Part shown: one piece after another, positions 44,398 through 53,686 of the stretch | How positions within the stretch are numbered: the stretch's first letter is position 1 | Layout: the number at the start of each line of letters is the position of its first letter | Origin: Rhizobium leguminosarum | Lineage (GTDB): Bacteria > Pseudomonadota > Alphaproteobacteria > Rhizobiales > Rhizobiaceae | Assembly: GCF_002953715.1 (NCBI RefSeq) | Contig: NZ_CP025013.1 | Coordinates: forward strand, 496,001-560,000 | Direction: 5' to 3' | DNA: 64,000 bases | Made by a program: the position numbers and the translations under genes | The notes under the pieces: model-generated | What the model was told of the DNA's origin: nothing | The model's input: only the letters and a program-made list of their open reading frames with translations | Database searches by the model: none

Positions 44398-44871
44398 ATG
44401 GCAACATCCCACGACTATGCACCGCTTTACCGTTCGAGCGTCGGCTTCGACCGGGTTTTCAATCTTCTGGAAAACGCCCAGCGCGCCCGGTCGATCAGCG
44501 ACTGGCCGCCCTATGACATTGTCAAGACCGGTGACGACACCTACCGGATTTTGATCGCGGTGGCGGGCTTCACCCAGGACGAACTGGACATCACCTTCCA
44601 ATCCAATCTATTGACGGTCACCGGCAAGAAGCAGGAAGTAGCTGCCGAGAGCTACCTGCATCGCGGCATTGCCGGCCGGCCGTTCGAGCACCGGTTCGAA
44701 CTCGCCGACCATGTCAGGGTCACCGGAGCGGACCTCAGCAACGGACTCCTGTCGATCGATCTGGTTCGCGAGATCCCCGAGGCACTGAAGCCACGCAAGA
44801 TCTCGATCGAGAGCGCTCCTGGTTTGATGTCTCCTGCTCCCGCGCAGATCGAAGCGCACAAGGCAGCTTGA
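44398..44871 (+). CDS. Small heat-shock protein, Hsp20/IbpA family
   Basis: A 157-residue alpha-crystallin protein: SVGFDRVFNLLENAQRARS, WPPYDIVKTGDDTYRILIAV, then FEHRFELADHVRVTGADLSN and GLLSIDLVREIPE, with the conserved G-L pattern. ATG 44398 lies 7 bases after AAGGAGGA; ATG 44392 is too close. It binds unfolded proteins as large oligomers. Regulated by the ROSE element directly upstream. Confidence 0.92.
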   Translation: MATSHDYAPLYRSSVGFDRVFNLLENAQRARSISDWPPYDIVKTGDDTYRILIAVAGFTQDELDITFQSNLLTVTGKKQEVAAESYLHRGIAGRPFEHRFELADHVRVTGADLSNGLLSIDLVREIPEALKPRKISIESAPGLMSPAPAQIEAHKAA

Positions 44872-44945
44872 CCCGCATTGACCGCAGAACAAGGGCGCCG
44901 TCACTACGGCGCCCATCAACATTCCGGGTTGGGAAGGAGAGAGCG

Positions 44946-45245
44946 ATGAAACCCGATATGTTTAGACAGCCTGTTTCCATTCTCGTCGGCCTTGGTTTCC
45001 CAGCAGAGGTTCGCTGCGTCATGGATGCCTACCGGCATCTTTCCGAATGGCCGACATCACTCAGGGACAGCACGCATGCGATTGCCCTGAAGGCCTGCAG
45101 TGCGGCACTGCGTGGCGAGATTGAAGCAGAAACCGCGCGTGGTCTGTTTGCGGCCTTCGCCGAGAAACATGATCTGCTGGCGCCGGAAACCAATATGATC
45201 GCGGCCTCACGCCTGCGGCGTGACCGGGATCCACAGGTACAGTGA
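44946..45245 (+). CDS. DUF982 protein
   Basis: A 99-residue DUF982 protein (FRQPVSILVGLGFPAEVRCV, then HLSEWPTSLRDSTHAIALKA). DUF982 proteins are small, nearly limited to rhizobia and relatives, and of unknown function. It follows hsp20 by 74 bp with a GGAGAGAGCG site and precedes another small gene by 9 bp, so the three may be co-expressed. Confidence 0.85.
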   Translation: MKPDMFRQPVSILVGLGFPAEVRCVMDAYRHLSEWPTSLRDSTHAIALKACSAALRGEIEAETARGLFAAFAEKHDLLAPETNMIAASRLRRDRDPQVQ

Positions 45246-45254
45246 GGTGGTTCG

Positions 45255-45533
45255 ATGACGCATGACATGTTGCAGCAGGCGGCCAGCAACGCCATGAGGA
45301 TGGGTCCGGCGGTCTTGCTTCAGGGTATGGAGCTTCAGCGGCCAATCGATGTGGTGAGAGCGCCGGCTCTTTCCGTCGATGATAAGCGAACGATCCTCGC
45401 GGCCTGGGCCTCCGACTTTTACGCTATCGATTCGATGCCGGCTCTCCGCCAGCTGCCGGGAACAGCAGAGCCAGTTCCGATCGATGAAGTGCAGTCTGCC
45501 CTGCAAGAACTCGATCGGCGCTACGGTGTCTGA
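45255..45533 (+). CDS. Hypothetical rhizobial protein, 92 residues
   Basis: Starts MTHDMLQQAASNAMRMGPAV behind GAGGTGG. The central stretch VDDKRTILAAWASDFYAIDS and the end VDEVQSALQELDRRYGV-like IDEVQSALQELDRRYGV look like a conserved helical small protein. No known domain. It sits in a probable operon with the DUF982 gene. Confidence 0.7.
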   Translation: MTHDMLQQAASNAMRMGPAVLLQGMELQRPIDVVRAPALSVDDKRTILAAWASDFYAIDSMPALRQLPGTAEPVPIDEVQSALQELDRRYGV

Positions 45534-45545
45534 CTGATCGCGCGT

Positions 45546-45803
45546 TCAGGCGGCCTGCTTCATCAACTTGGCGAGCCGCTTGATCGCCTGTTCGAGGGAA
45601 CGCTGCCCATCGAAATAATCCTGCCAGGCGCTCGCCGCACCTCCTCCGCGGCAGGCTTTTCGTTTTCGGCGCCTTGTTCCTGCTACAGATTTAGATCGAG
45701 TTGCGTGCCCCTCGGTCGCGTGGCTTGTCTGATCGTTGGTCAGCGACGAGAGCGTGACGCCGAGCAGGCGCACGGACAGCTTGAAGGGATAGACGGTTGC
45801 CAA
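45546..45803 (-). pseudogene. Remnant with a DinB (Pol IV) C-terminal segment
   Basis: The minus frame starts ATVYPFKLSVRLLGVTLSSL, which matches the little-finger end of Y-family polymerases (IRLLGVxLSSL). The rest (GQRSLEQAIKRLAKLMKQAA) is not polymerase-like. A short plus-strand frame beside it (45797-45893, KLLDRLGLVSHSIGWVFNNF) also looks like a gene fragment. The stretch to 45986 is therefore a scar region. Confidence 0.5.
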
Positions 45804-45986
45804 GCTGCTGGACCGTTTGGGTCTCGTTTCTCACAGCATCGGATGGGTGTTCAACAACTTCCCCCCGGCCCAGGTCTACCGCATTACCCGTCGCTGAACG
45901 CGATAGGCTGGTTGCCGTTTCGAAGCCCGCGGGGCGTCCCACCGGAGCGTTGCCTGGGCAACGCGTTTCACCTCAAGGAGAATATC

Positions 45987-46409
45987 TTGCAACATCTGAT
46001 CTCCAATCCTGTCGTCGGCGTTTGGGCGCCTCGCGCACTGTCAGTTCAAAGATTCGCCGCAGGACTGGTCTTCTTCCCACATGGGACCCAGAAACTTTTT
46101 AATTTTCCACCCCGCGAGGGCGGGGCGGTTGAGCTCTTCTCGTTCATGGGGTTCGCAGGGACGCTAAAGGTAATTGGCGGAGCCCTGATCATGCTTGGGC
46201 TGTTTACCCGGCCGACGGCCTTTATCCTCTCCGGCATGATGGCCGTGGCTTATTTCATGGCCCACTTCCCCCGCAATTTCTATCCGACACTCAATGGGGG
46301 CGATGCTGCGATCCTGTTCTGTTTTGTGTTTTTCTATATTAGCACCACAGGAGGCGGCCCATGGGCTCTGGATACCTCTCGCTCCGCCAAAACTGTCGCT
46401 GCCAACTGA
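45987..46409 (+). CDS. DoxX family membrane protein
   Basis: A 140-residue DoxX/DoxD-like protein with four membrane helices; FAAGLVFFPHGTQKLFNFPP and VIGGALIMLGLFTRPTAFIL are typical. The TTG start at 45987 is six bases after AAGGAG; no ATG serves. DoxX proteins are often linked to redox stress, quinones or thiosulfate oxidation. It is convergent with the HxlR gene at 46426. Confidence 0.85.
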   Translation: MQHLISNPVVGVWAPRALSVQRFAAGLVFFPHGTQKLFNFPPREGGAVELFSFMGFAGTLKVIGGALIMLGLFTRPTAFILSGMMAVAYFMAHFPRNFYPTLNGGDAAILFCFVFFYISTTGGGPWALDTSRSAKTVAAN

Positions 46410-46425
46410 GGAGAACGACACAGCG

Positions 46426-46809
46426 TTATTCGGTCGACCCGCCGCGAAGCCGGGAGAATTCCCGCATCGACATCAGGACCGGCATCAGGCTGTGGCCCGA
46501 ACTTGTCAGCCCATATTCGACACGCGGCGGTTGCTCGCCGAAATTTCGTCTCGTGACCAGTCCATCGTTCTCTAGTTCCCTGAGATGCTGCGTCAGCATT
46601 TTTTGCGAGATGTCCGGAATGTCCCGCAGGAACTGCGAGGTCCGCATCGACGGCTCCGCGAACAGTCGGAATAGGATCGGCAGCTTCCAGCGTCCGCTGA
46701 TCATACGAAGCACTCTGGTGACATGTGCGACCGATCCGGCTGGACCCAGGCAAACCTCCTTGTCTCCGTATTCGACAGGCACTTTTAAGTGCGTAATTGC
46801 CTCGTTCAT
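46426..46809 (-). CDS. HxlR family regulator
   Basis: A 127-residue winged-helix protein. VLRMISGRWKLPILFRLF and DISQKMLTQHLRELENDGLV are HxlR signatures. One N-terminal Cys (Cys20 in KEVCLGP) could sense electrophiles or oxidants as in related regulators, which is inference. It is divergent from the SDR at 46858 with 48 bp between. Confidence 0.88.
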   Translation of the reverse strand: MNEAITHLKVPVEYGDKEVCLGPAGSVAHVTRVLRMISGRWKLPILFRLFAEPSMRTSQFLRDIPDISQKMLTQHLRELENDGLVTRRNFGEQPPRVEYGLTSSGHSLMPVLMSMREFSRLRGGSTE

Positions 46810-46857
46810 CGTCCTGTCCTCTTATGAAGCCCTGACCTCTCATATGGACATTACAGG

Positions 46858-47667
46858 ATGGATTTGAAACTTGAAGGCAAGGTTGCTCTGGTTACGGGCA
46901 GCAGCAAGGGTATCGGCGAAGGAGTGGCCAAGGGGCTTGCGCGTGAAGGTACCATCGTCATCATCCACGGCCGCAACAAGGCGAAAACCGAGGATGTCGC
47001 CCACGATATCGTCGCCCAGGGCGGACATGCGTATGCCGTCGTCGGCGACCTGACGCACGACGACGAGGTGCAACGCCTCGTCGCTGATGCGCAGGCTTTC
47101 GTAAGGCCCGTCGATATTCTGGTGAACAATGCGGGCGGCTCCGGCGAGACCGAAGACTGGGCCACGACTCGTCTCGAGACCTGGGCGGCCGGCTACGACC
47201 GAAACGTCCTTGCGGCAGTTCGGGTAACCGCCCGCCTGCTGCCGGGCATGCGGGCGGCGAAGTGGGGGAGGGTCGTCAATATCTCCAGCCTTGCAGGGCT
47301 TATGCCGTCCTCGAAAAGACCTGACTACGCTGCGGCCAAGGCGGCCATGATCGCGATGACCGCCTCGCTCGCCAAGGCTGTTGCTGCGGATGGGATCACG
47401 GCAAACACAGTTTCTCCCGGCACAATCCACAGCGTCAGCCTAGACGAGGCCTTCCGGAAGGTGGCGTTGAACCATGGGATTGCTGTCGATGCGCCGTGGA
47501 CCGAAATTGAGCAGACAGTGTTGCCGATGTTCGCCCAAGTTCCCGTCGGACGGGTCGGCACGCTTGAAGAAATCGCCGATGCCATCGCTTTTCTCGTCAG
47601 CCCGCGAGCCAGCTACATCACCGGCACAAACCTACGGCTGGATGGAGGGATGTGGCCTGGTTGCTGA
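46858..47667 (+). CDS. SDR family oxidoreductase
   Basis: A 269-residue SDR: VTGSSKGIGEGVAKGLAREG, VNNAGGSGET, and the active-site YAAAKAAMIAM. It ends ITGTNLRLDGGMWPG. It pairs with the divergent HxlR regulator. The probable job is reduction of a reactive carbonyl or quinone that also triggers HxlR; this is inferred from the arrangement. Confidence 0.9.
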   Translation: MDLKLEGKVALVTGSSKGIGEGVAKGLAREGTIVIIHGRNKAKTEDVAHDIVAQGGHAYAVVGDLTHDDEVQRLVADAQAFVRPVDILVNNAGGSGETEDWATTRLETWAAGYDRNVLAAVRVTARLLPGMRAAKWGRVVNISSLAGLMPSSKRPDYAAAKAAMIAMTASLAKAVAADGITANTVSPGTIHSVSLDEAFRKVALNHGIAVDAPWTEIEQTVLPMFAQVPVGRVGTLEEIADAIAFLVSPRASYITGTNLRLDGGMWPGC

Positions 47668-48529
47668 TGCCTATGCTCTTAAGCACGGGTGGAGGCCGTA
47701 ACCGGTGGGGCCGGCCTCGTAGCAGAAATGCACGTGATCAAACTTTGCGGCTATACGGTGGATAACGCGGCGCATGCTGGCATCCGCTGCTTCAGCCTCG
47801 CCGACATACGGATCTCTCCGTTCCGGCCAGATTCAGCAAACATCACGAAGCCAATTTCGTGCATGGGCATTGCCAACGACATGAGTTCTTCGCTCCAGAG
47901 GTTTGTGGGAGCGAGCATATCGGCTACATCCGTGACCGCAAGATCACGACCGCTCCTGGCGCTTTCCTGCCTAGTGAAAGTTCCTCGATGATTGGTGGGC
48001 TCGGCATGGACATCGCGGCCCTCACCGGCGGAGACAGACTATTATGCCGAGCCTTCGATCCTGGATTACAGGAAATCTCGGGCTTTCGAGAATGGGCTCG
48101 GCATAGTCTCGGGCTCGGGATAAGCCCGGACCTGCATATCGATACGCTGAAGGTGAAGGCCAGGAATTTTCACTAAAGAAACCGAGCGCGTTGAGCACTT
48201 CGCATGAGTGGCTGGGCAGACGTCCACAGGCTAGTTCCGTAGGTCGGCTTTCGAGTAACATCCGGTGCGGCAGAAAGGCCCACGGCCGACGGCCAGTCGT
48301 TCAGGCCACTTGCCGAACTCCATGTTTGCCAGCGCGATCACGGAATTGGGCGATATCAGCGGCAACAGCAGATCACATTTGTTCAAAAAATGTTGCGATG
48401 CAATATGCTGCCGGGCTCTTCTTTTGCTCTCGTCTTGTCCTTTATTGTGCACGTGCGAACAGATCGCTTCTGCAACCCGCCGGACGAGAGACATTCCTCC
48501 CAGTGTCCGGCCAGAAAGAGGATCCGAAT
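47668..48529. other. Stretch of 860 bp without a recognised gene
   Basis: Several overlapping frames of 60-105 codons occur on both strands, but none has both a ribosome site and a family motif. The frame at 47859-48176 (+) contains EFFAPEVCGSEHIGYIRDRK, which looks protein-like but is not recognised. It is probably decayed DNA plus the carbonic anhydrase promoter. Confidence 0.4.
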
Positions 48530-49234
48530 ATGGGTGATCTCCTGAAAGGCATCTCCAGTTTTCGCGGCGCCGTGTTCCCGAGTCATTCGGCGCTTTACCG
48601 CAAGCTGGCGCGCGAGGGCCAGCAGCCCCATGCCCTGATGATATCTTGTGCCGACAGCCGCGTGATGCCGGAAACCATAACGCAGTCCGGACCCGGCGAT
48701 CTCTTCGTCTGCCGCAATGCCGGCAATATCGTTCCTCCCTTCTCGACCCTCAATGGTGGGGTCTCTTCCGCAATCGAATATGCCATCCTGGCGCTCGGCG
48801 TCAGCGACATTGTTGTCTGCGGTCACTCCGATTGCGGGGCGATGAAAGGGCTGTGCCACCCACAAATGCTGGAACCAATGCCGAATGTCGCAGCCTGGCT
48901 GCGGCACAGCCACGCCGCCTATTCGATTGTTTGCCAAGCCTATCCCGACGATCTCTCCGAAGCTGACCGTGTGCGCGCGGTAGCAATGGAAAACGTCCTT
49001 GTGCAGCTCGACCATCTAAAGACCCATCCGTCTGTAGCTGCGAAGCTTGCGACCAACGAGATCACGCTACACGGCTGGTTCTTCGACATCGGGACAGGCG
49101 AGGTCCAAGTCTATGACGGGGTTCTGGCGAGGTTTACGGAGACACAGGAGGGGGAGCCGCTGCCGGTCGCCTTCACAGGACGAGGCCATCCGCATGTCAT
49201 GCCGCGGATTGCCGCAGCGCTTGCCGGGGAGTAG
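48530..49234 (+). CDS. Beta-carbonic anhydrase
   Basis: A 234-residue enzyme that interconverts CO2 and bicarbonate. The zinc ligands lie in MISCADSRVMPE (Cys and Asp) and VVCGHSDCGAMKGL (His and Cys). ATG 48530 has AGAGGATC; the longer frame to 48191 is not conserved. The SulP transporter starts 4 bp after its stop, so the pair is translationally linked. Confidence 0.92.
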   Translation: MGDLLKGISSFRGAVFPSHSALYRKLAREGQQPHALMISCADSRVMPETITQSGPGDLFVCRNAGNIVPPFSTLNGGVSSAIEYAILALGVSDIVVCGHSDCGAMKGLCHPQMLEPMPNVAAWLRHSHAAYSIVCQAYPDDLSEADRVRAVAMENVLVQLDHLKTHPSVAAKLATNEITLHGWFFDIGTGEVQVYDGVLARFTETQEGEPLPVAFTGRGHPHVMPRIAAALAGE

Positions 49235-49238
49235 CGCC

Positions 49239-50768
49239 ATGACAAAAAACGTTTCTGCGTTCGCGCGCGACCTCGCTTCGTCTCTGGTGGTTTTCCTTGT
49301 CGCCATTCCGCTCTGCCTGGGAATAGCGATCGCCTCCGGGGTTCCAGTGGCCATGGGGCTTATCTCCGGTATCGTAGGTGGCATCGTTGTCGGCCTGCTG
49401 GCAGGCTCGCCTCTGCAGGTCTCTGGGCCGGCCGCCGGTCTAGCCGTCATCGTATTTGGATTCGTCGAACAGTACGGTGTAGCCATGCTGGGTCCCGTGC
49501 TGCTTGTCGTCGGAGTTCTGCAGATCCTGGCGGGTTTCCTGAGAGTTGGCTCCTGGTTCAGAGCGATTTCTCCGGCGGTGGTTCATGGGATGCTGGCCGG
49601 CATCGGCATTTTGATCATCCTGGGACAGATCCATGTTCTCATGGGTGCCAAGCCCGCAGCAGGCGGCATAGAGAACGTCACCGCTATCGACGAGAGCGTC
49701 AGCCGGTTAACGGGCGCCAATGTCACCAACGAGGCCGTCGCACTGTTGGTCGGCATCATCGCTCTTCTTGCGATGGTGTGTTGGGAGAAATTCCGCCCGA
49801 AATCACTGTCGCTGGTCCCGGGAGCTCTTGTCGGTGTTGCTGCCGCTACAATCTTGACAACCACGCTTGAACTCCCGATCGCCCGCGTGGACGTGCCCGC
49901 CTCTCTAGTTGACAGCATATCCTTTCCGACGGCCGGGAATATGGCCCAGCTTGTGCAGCCGGGCATTATTTTAATGACGTTGATGATTGCCGTCATTGCA
50001 AGCGCCGAAACGCTTCTTTCCGCGGCCGCCGTCGACCGAATGCACGATGGAGAACGTACCCGCTTCAACAAGGAACTATTCGCCCAAGGCGTCGGCAACG
50101 GCCTTTGTGGATTGCTCGGGGCATTGCCGATCACGGGTGTCATTGTTCGATCATCGGCCAATATCCAGGCCGGAGCTCGCACGCGCACCTCGGCAATATT
50201 ACATGGCGTTTGGATCCTGGCGTTGGTGGCGCTTTTACCGGGCGTGTTGGGAATGGTGCCGTTGACGGCGCTTGCCGCCGTACTGCTCGTCACTGGCTGG
50301 AGACTGATCAGTTTCCACCATGTGCGTCACTTGTTCGAGCACCATGGTCTTGTACCGGTCGGGATCTGGGCAGTGACGGTGGCAATGGTCGTCGTGCAGG
50401 ATTTGCTGGTCGGCGTGGCGCTCGGCCTTGCGCTGTCGATTCTGGAAATTCTCCCCTATCTGCGCCGAAAGCTTGTGATCAGGCATGCTGAGATCGACGA
50501 CGAAATTCATATCCGTTTGCGCGGAGCGGTCACCTGCAAAGACGTGCCGGCGCTACTCAGCACGTTCGAAGGGCTACCCGACGGCCGCAAAGTAAATATC
50601 ATCGGCAAACACCTATTTTACATGGATCACACGAGTGCTGAGACGATTAGCGAATGGCTCCGGCGCGAGACGAAATCTGGCCGAATCGTCGAGATCCACC
50701 CGCCCCGGGCCGCCCGACATCCTCGCCTCAAGCCGCTGTTTGACCGATTCTCAGCCGAAGCCGCCTGA
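49239..50768 (+). CDS. SulP family anion/bicarbonate transporter with STAS domain
   Basis: A 509-residue protein with 10-12 membrane helices: FARDLASSLVVFLVAIPLCL, GLLAGSPLQVSGPAAGLAVI and the helix-10 region RSSANIQAGARTRTSAILHG are SulP hallmarks. The C-terminal STAS domain begins about residue 425. SulP proteins carry sulfate, bicarbonate or other anions. Linkage to carbonic anhydrase points to bicarbonate or inorganic-carbon uptake or pH control. Confidence 0.92.
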   Translation: MTKNVSAFARDLASSLVVFLVAIPLCLGIAIASGVPVAMGLISGIVGGIVVGLLAGSPLQVSGPAAGLAVIVFGFVEQYGVAMLGPVLLVVGVLQILAGFLRVGSWFRAISPAVVHGMLAGIGILIILGQIHVLMGAKPAAGGIENVTAIDESVSRLTGANVTNEAVALLVGIIALLAMVCWEKFRPKSLSLVPGALVGVAAATILTTTLELPIARVDVPASLVDSISFPTAGNMAQLVQPGIILMTLMIAVIASAETLLSAAAVDRMHDGERTRFNKELFAQGVGNGLCGLLGALPITGVIVRSSANIQAGARTRTSAILHGVWILALVALLPGVLGMVPLTALAAVLLVTGWRLISFHHVRHLFEHHGLVPVGIWAVTVAMVVVQDLLVGVALGLALSILEILPYLRRKLVIRHAEIDDEIHIRLRGAVTCKDVPALLSTFEGLPDGRKVNIIGKHLFYMDHTSAETISEWLRRETKSGRIVEIHPPRAARHPRLKPLFDRFSAEAA

Positions 50769-51015
50769 ACCTGCGAGGAGGGGCAAATCCGATGCCCTTC
50801 CGCTCCGCAGCGTGGAAGCCCCAAATCAATGTCTTTGCGCGAGCCGCGTCAAGGGACGCTCGCCGACCAGGGTTGGCGCTTGCGCCGTTGTCGTGCAACG
50901 TCGAGCTCCGCTTCAATGCCCCAAGCGCAAGTTCCATAAATTTGGGTTATCCAACTCGAACCGATCATGAGGTCTTCGGGTCGCATCCTTTCAAGGCGCT
51001 CGACTGGGGCGTACG

Positions 51016-51078
51016 CTTATTTAAGAGCGCTTACCTTAGCTGCTTCGTTATTTAAGCGAAGGCCCACTTGCTTAAATA
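51016..51078 (+). promoter_or_regulatory. Repeated TTATTTAAGC operator upstream of fic
   Basis: CTTATTTAAG (51016-51025), TTATTTAAGC (51048-51057) and GCTTAAATA (51070-51078, inverted) lie 25-87 bp before the second fic gene. Copies two and three form a 9-bp inverted repeat, TATTTAAGC / GCTTAAATA. The gene itself has a C-terminal winged helix, so autoregulation through these sites is likely. Confidence 0.6.
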
Positions 51079-51102
51079 GTAGCTGAAAATCATAATCAGC
51101 CC

Positions 51103-52284
51103 ATGTCTGATTCCGAGCTAAATCAGCGGTTCGGCCGCTTTGTTGAAACAGCAGTTGCTGGCGAAACCGTGCGGGCATTCGTACCTCCGCCATTGCCGCC
51201 TATGCCTGCCATTGATGTGCTTTCACTTCTGGAGCGTCTTAGCTTGGCGGAGCGAGCTCTCGGACGGCTAGATGGTATCACGATGCTGCTCCCTCGTCAG
51301 GAGCTCTTTCTTTACATGTATGTCAGGAAGGAAGCTGTTCTTTCCTCGCAGATCGAAGGAACACAGTCAACGCTCTCCGACCTTCTGCGTTTTGAGACGG
51401 AAGCGCAGGCGGGACAACCTATCGATGATATCCGCGAAGTTTCGAACTACGTCGATGCCATGATGTATGGTTTGGAACGACTGGAATCTCTGCCAATGTC
51501 CCTACGCCTGATCCGTGAAATGCACGCGCGATTGCTGCAAAGTGGGCGCGGCGGTACCAAGAATCCCGGCGAATTCCGGCGCTCGCAGAATTGGATCGGG
51601 GGGACACGACCTGGCAATGCGCTCTTCGTGCCGCCGCCTGTCACGGAGATGGACACCTGCTTGGATGCGCTCGAAGGTTTCATGCATGAAGATCGGTCGC
51701 GGCTGCCTGCACTCATCAAGGCCGGCCTTCTGCACGTCCAGTTCGAAACGATCCATCCATTCCTGGATGGCAACGGTCGTATCGGCCGCTTGCTAGTCAC
51801 GCTCTACCTTTGCATGAATGGGGTTCTGCGTAAGCCACTACTGTATCTAAGTCTTTACCTGAAGACCCATCGAACGGAATACTATCGACTGCTCCAGGAG
51901 GTCCGCGAACACGGCAGTTGGGAAGGTTGGCTCGACTTCTTCCTTACCGGCGTCGCCGACACCGCAAACCAGGCATTTGACGCCGCCACTCGGATCGTCG
52001 AGGTGTTCAAGGAAGACCGCGAGCGCATCACAACTGAAAGCGACCGAGCCGGTTCAGCGCTTCGCATCCATGATCTTTTTCAGCAAAATCCGTTCCTGAC
52101 GGCAAATCAGCTTGTTCAAAAGACGGGCCTATCGGCCCCTACCGTCAATGCGGCACTCACCGATCTGGAGCGGTTCGGCATAGTTGAGGAGGTGACCGGC
52201 CGCAAGCGTGGTCGCGTTTTCAGCTATAGACGGTATCTCGCGATCCTTAGTGAAGGCACCGATCCTCTTCCCGCAGCAGTTTGA
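51103..52284 (+). CDS. Fic family protein with C-terminal winged helix
   Basis: A 393-residue class II Fic protein. The N-terminal Fic_N domain carries the inhibitory helix SSQIEGTQSTLSDLL; the core has FETIHPFLDGNGRIGRLLVT, with all catalytic residues. The C-terminal wHTH (about residues 320-385, LVQKTGLSAPTVNAALTDLE) is a DNA-binding domain, as in self-regulated Fic proteins. No separate antitoxin gene is present. Confidence 0.92.
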   Translation: MSDSELNQRFGRFVETAVAGETVRAFVPPPLPPMPAIDVLSLLERLSLAERALGRLDGITMLLPRQELFLYMYVRKEAVLSSQIEGTQSTLSDLLRFETEAQAGQPIDDIREVSNYVDAMMYGLERLESLPMSLRLIREMHARLLQSGRGGTKNPGEFRRSQNWIGGTRPGNALFVPPPVTEMDTCLDALEGFMHEDRSRLPALIKAGLLHVQFETIHPFLDGNGRIGRLLVTLYLCMNGVLRKPLLYLSLYLKTHRTEYYRLLQEVREHGSWEGWLDFFLTGVADTANQAFDAATRIVEVFKEDRERITTESDRAGSALRIHDLFQQNPFLTANQLVQKTGLSAPTVNAALTDLERFGIVEEVTGRKRGRVFSYRRYLAILSEGTDPLPAAV

Positions 52285-52348
52285 AAACCAACCAATTCAC
52301 CGGTCTGCGGTTCGAGTCCCATCAAGGCGAAGGCAAGCGAGCCGCGCC

Positions 52349-52470
52349 TTAGCCGAGACTTGCAGCGAACCGCTTGGCGGCATCTCTCTCCCGCTGAAAC
52401 AGCTTGGCGATAAAGTCGACGAGCACACGGGCCTTCAGGGGAAGCAGGTTCGGTTCGCGTAATAGATCGA
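52349..52470 (-). pseudogene. LysR regulator C-terminal remnant
   Basis: The minus strand reads LKARVLVDFIAKLFQRERDA, the end of a LysR effector domain, preceded in another frame by ISIYYANR, also LysR-like. Everything upstream is missing. Confidence 0.6.
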
Positions 52471-52529
52471 GATGAACCCTAAAGACGGGCAGTTCGCAGA
52501 AATGCTGAAAACCTTGCCGCGCTCGGTCG

Positions 52530-52638
52530 CTAGGGGCAGCCGGAGGATATCGCGGCGGCGGTCGCATTCCTTGTCGGCCGCGACGCCGGCCACATCACCG
52601 GCGCCACTCTGAACGTCGATGGCGGACAGTCCGCATAA
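52530..52638 (+). pseudogene. SDR C-terminal remnant
   Basis: The plus strand reads EDIAAAVAFLVGRDAGHITG, then ATLNVDGGQSA and a stop, the unmistakable end of an SDR with no front part. It abuts the LysR remnant. 52639-52862 holds no recognised gene. Confidence 0.8.
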
Positions 52639-52862
52639 ATCTCGCTTCCGCACATGAAAACCCAAAAGGAAGAAGACAAGTATTGGTATCACTGCGGCGG
52701 AAAACATCGGCGCTGCCCACGGGCACTGGCCCGCAACGGCATTGCAGCGACGATTGTGACCTTGGAGATGGCTGCATCACCGATCGGGAAGAACGGGTCG
52801 CCAGCCACCCTGCCTACTCAATTTAGATTAGGTCTCGTTCCCGGCGCCGTCGAAGGCGGTCG

Positions 52863-53597
52863 TCAAACCTGAGCCATACCCCCGTCAACGACAAGTTCCG
52901 CACCAGTCGTGAAACTGCTCTCGTCGCTTGCAAGGAACAGAACCGCAGCCGCGACCTCATCCGGCCGGCCCATGCGCCCGAGAGGGATCATACTGGATAG
53001 TGCGTCTCGAATTTCCTGTGAGGCCGCCGCCATCATCGCCGTATCGGTCGGCCCAGGGCTGACGACGTTGACGCGGATGCCTTTCGGAGCGAGTTCGTTA
53101 GCCCATGTGCGTGTGAACGAACGGACCGCGGCTTTCGTCGCACCATAGACTCCATAGCCCTTGGTGCCTATATCGCCCGCAATGGAGCCAATCAGCACAA
53201 TCGCTCCACCGGGCTGCATGAGGTCGATGGCTTCCCGTGTTGCGAATACGAGGGATCGGACGTTCAAGCCGAATGTCCGATCGAAATGATCCTCAGAAAT
53301 GTCTCCAAGGAGTGCGTATTCGGATAGGCCCGCGTTCACGACAAGCACGTCAATGCGGCCTTGCTCCGATCGTATCTCCTCAAAGACGCGCTGAAGATCG
53401 ATGTTGTTACTGGCATCCGCCTGGATCGTGTGGATGCTGCCCATGCCGGCCAAGTCTGGTTGGCTCTCCGCGCCCTTGCGGCTGGTCGCGTAGACCTGCG
53501 CTCCTTCGCTGGCGAACCTTTGAGAAACGGCTCCGCCGATACCACCAACACCGCCGATCACAAGGGAAACCTTGTTTGCTAATCTGGTCATGTTCAC
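52863..53597 (-). CDS. SDR family oxidoreductase
   Basis: A 244-residue SDR: VIGGVGGIGGAVSQRFASEG, VVNAGLSEYALL, active-site YGATKAAVRSF and TTGAELVVDGGMAQV at the end. It is divergent from an HxlR regulator (90 bp apart). The arrangement repeats that at 46.4-47.7 kb but the two SDRs are not close copies. Confidence 0.9.
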   Translation of the reverse strand: MNMTRLANKVSLVIGGVGGIGGAVSQRFASEGAQVYATSRKGAESQPDLAGMGSIHTIQADASNNIDLQRVFEEIRSEQGRIDVLVVNAGLSEYALLGDISEDHFDRTFGLNVRSLVFATREAIDLMQPGGAIVLIGSIAGDIGTKGYGVYGATKAAVRSFTRTWANELAPKGIRVNVVSPGPTDTAMMAAASQEIRDALSSMIPLGRMGRPDEVAAAVLFLASDESSFTTGAELVVDGGMAQV

Positions 53598-53686
53598 TCC
53601 ACCAACAATGATGAAGTCAGGATATATTCTCTATACCTACGGTCAATTACGCACTATATGTAAAGCAGATATCAGGGAGTATATCT

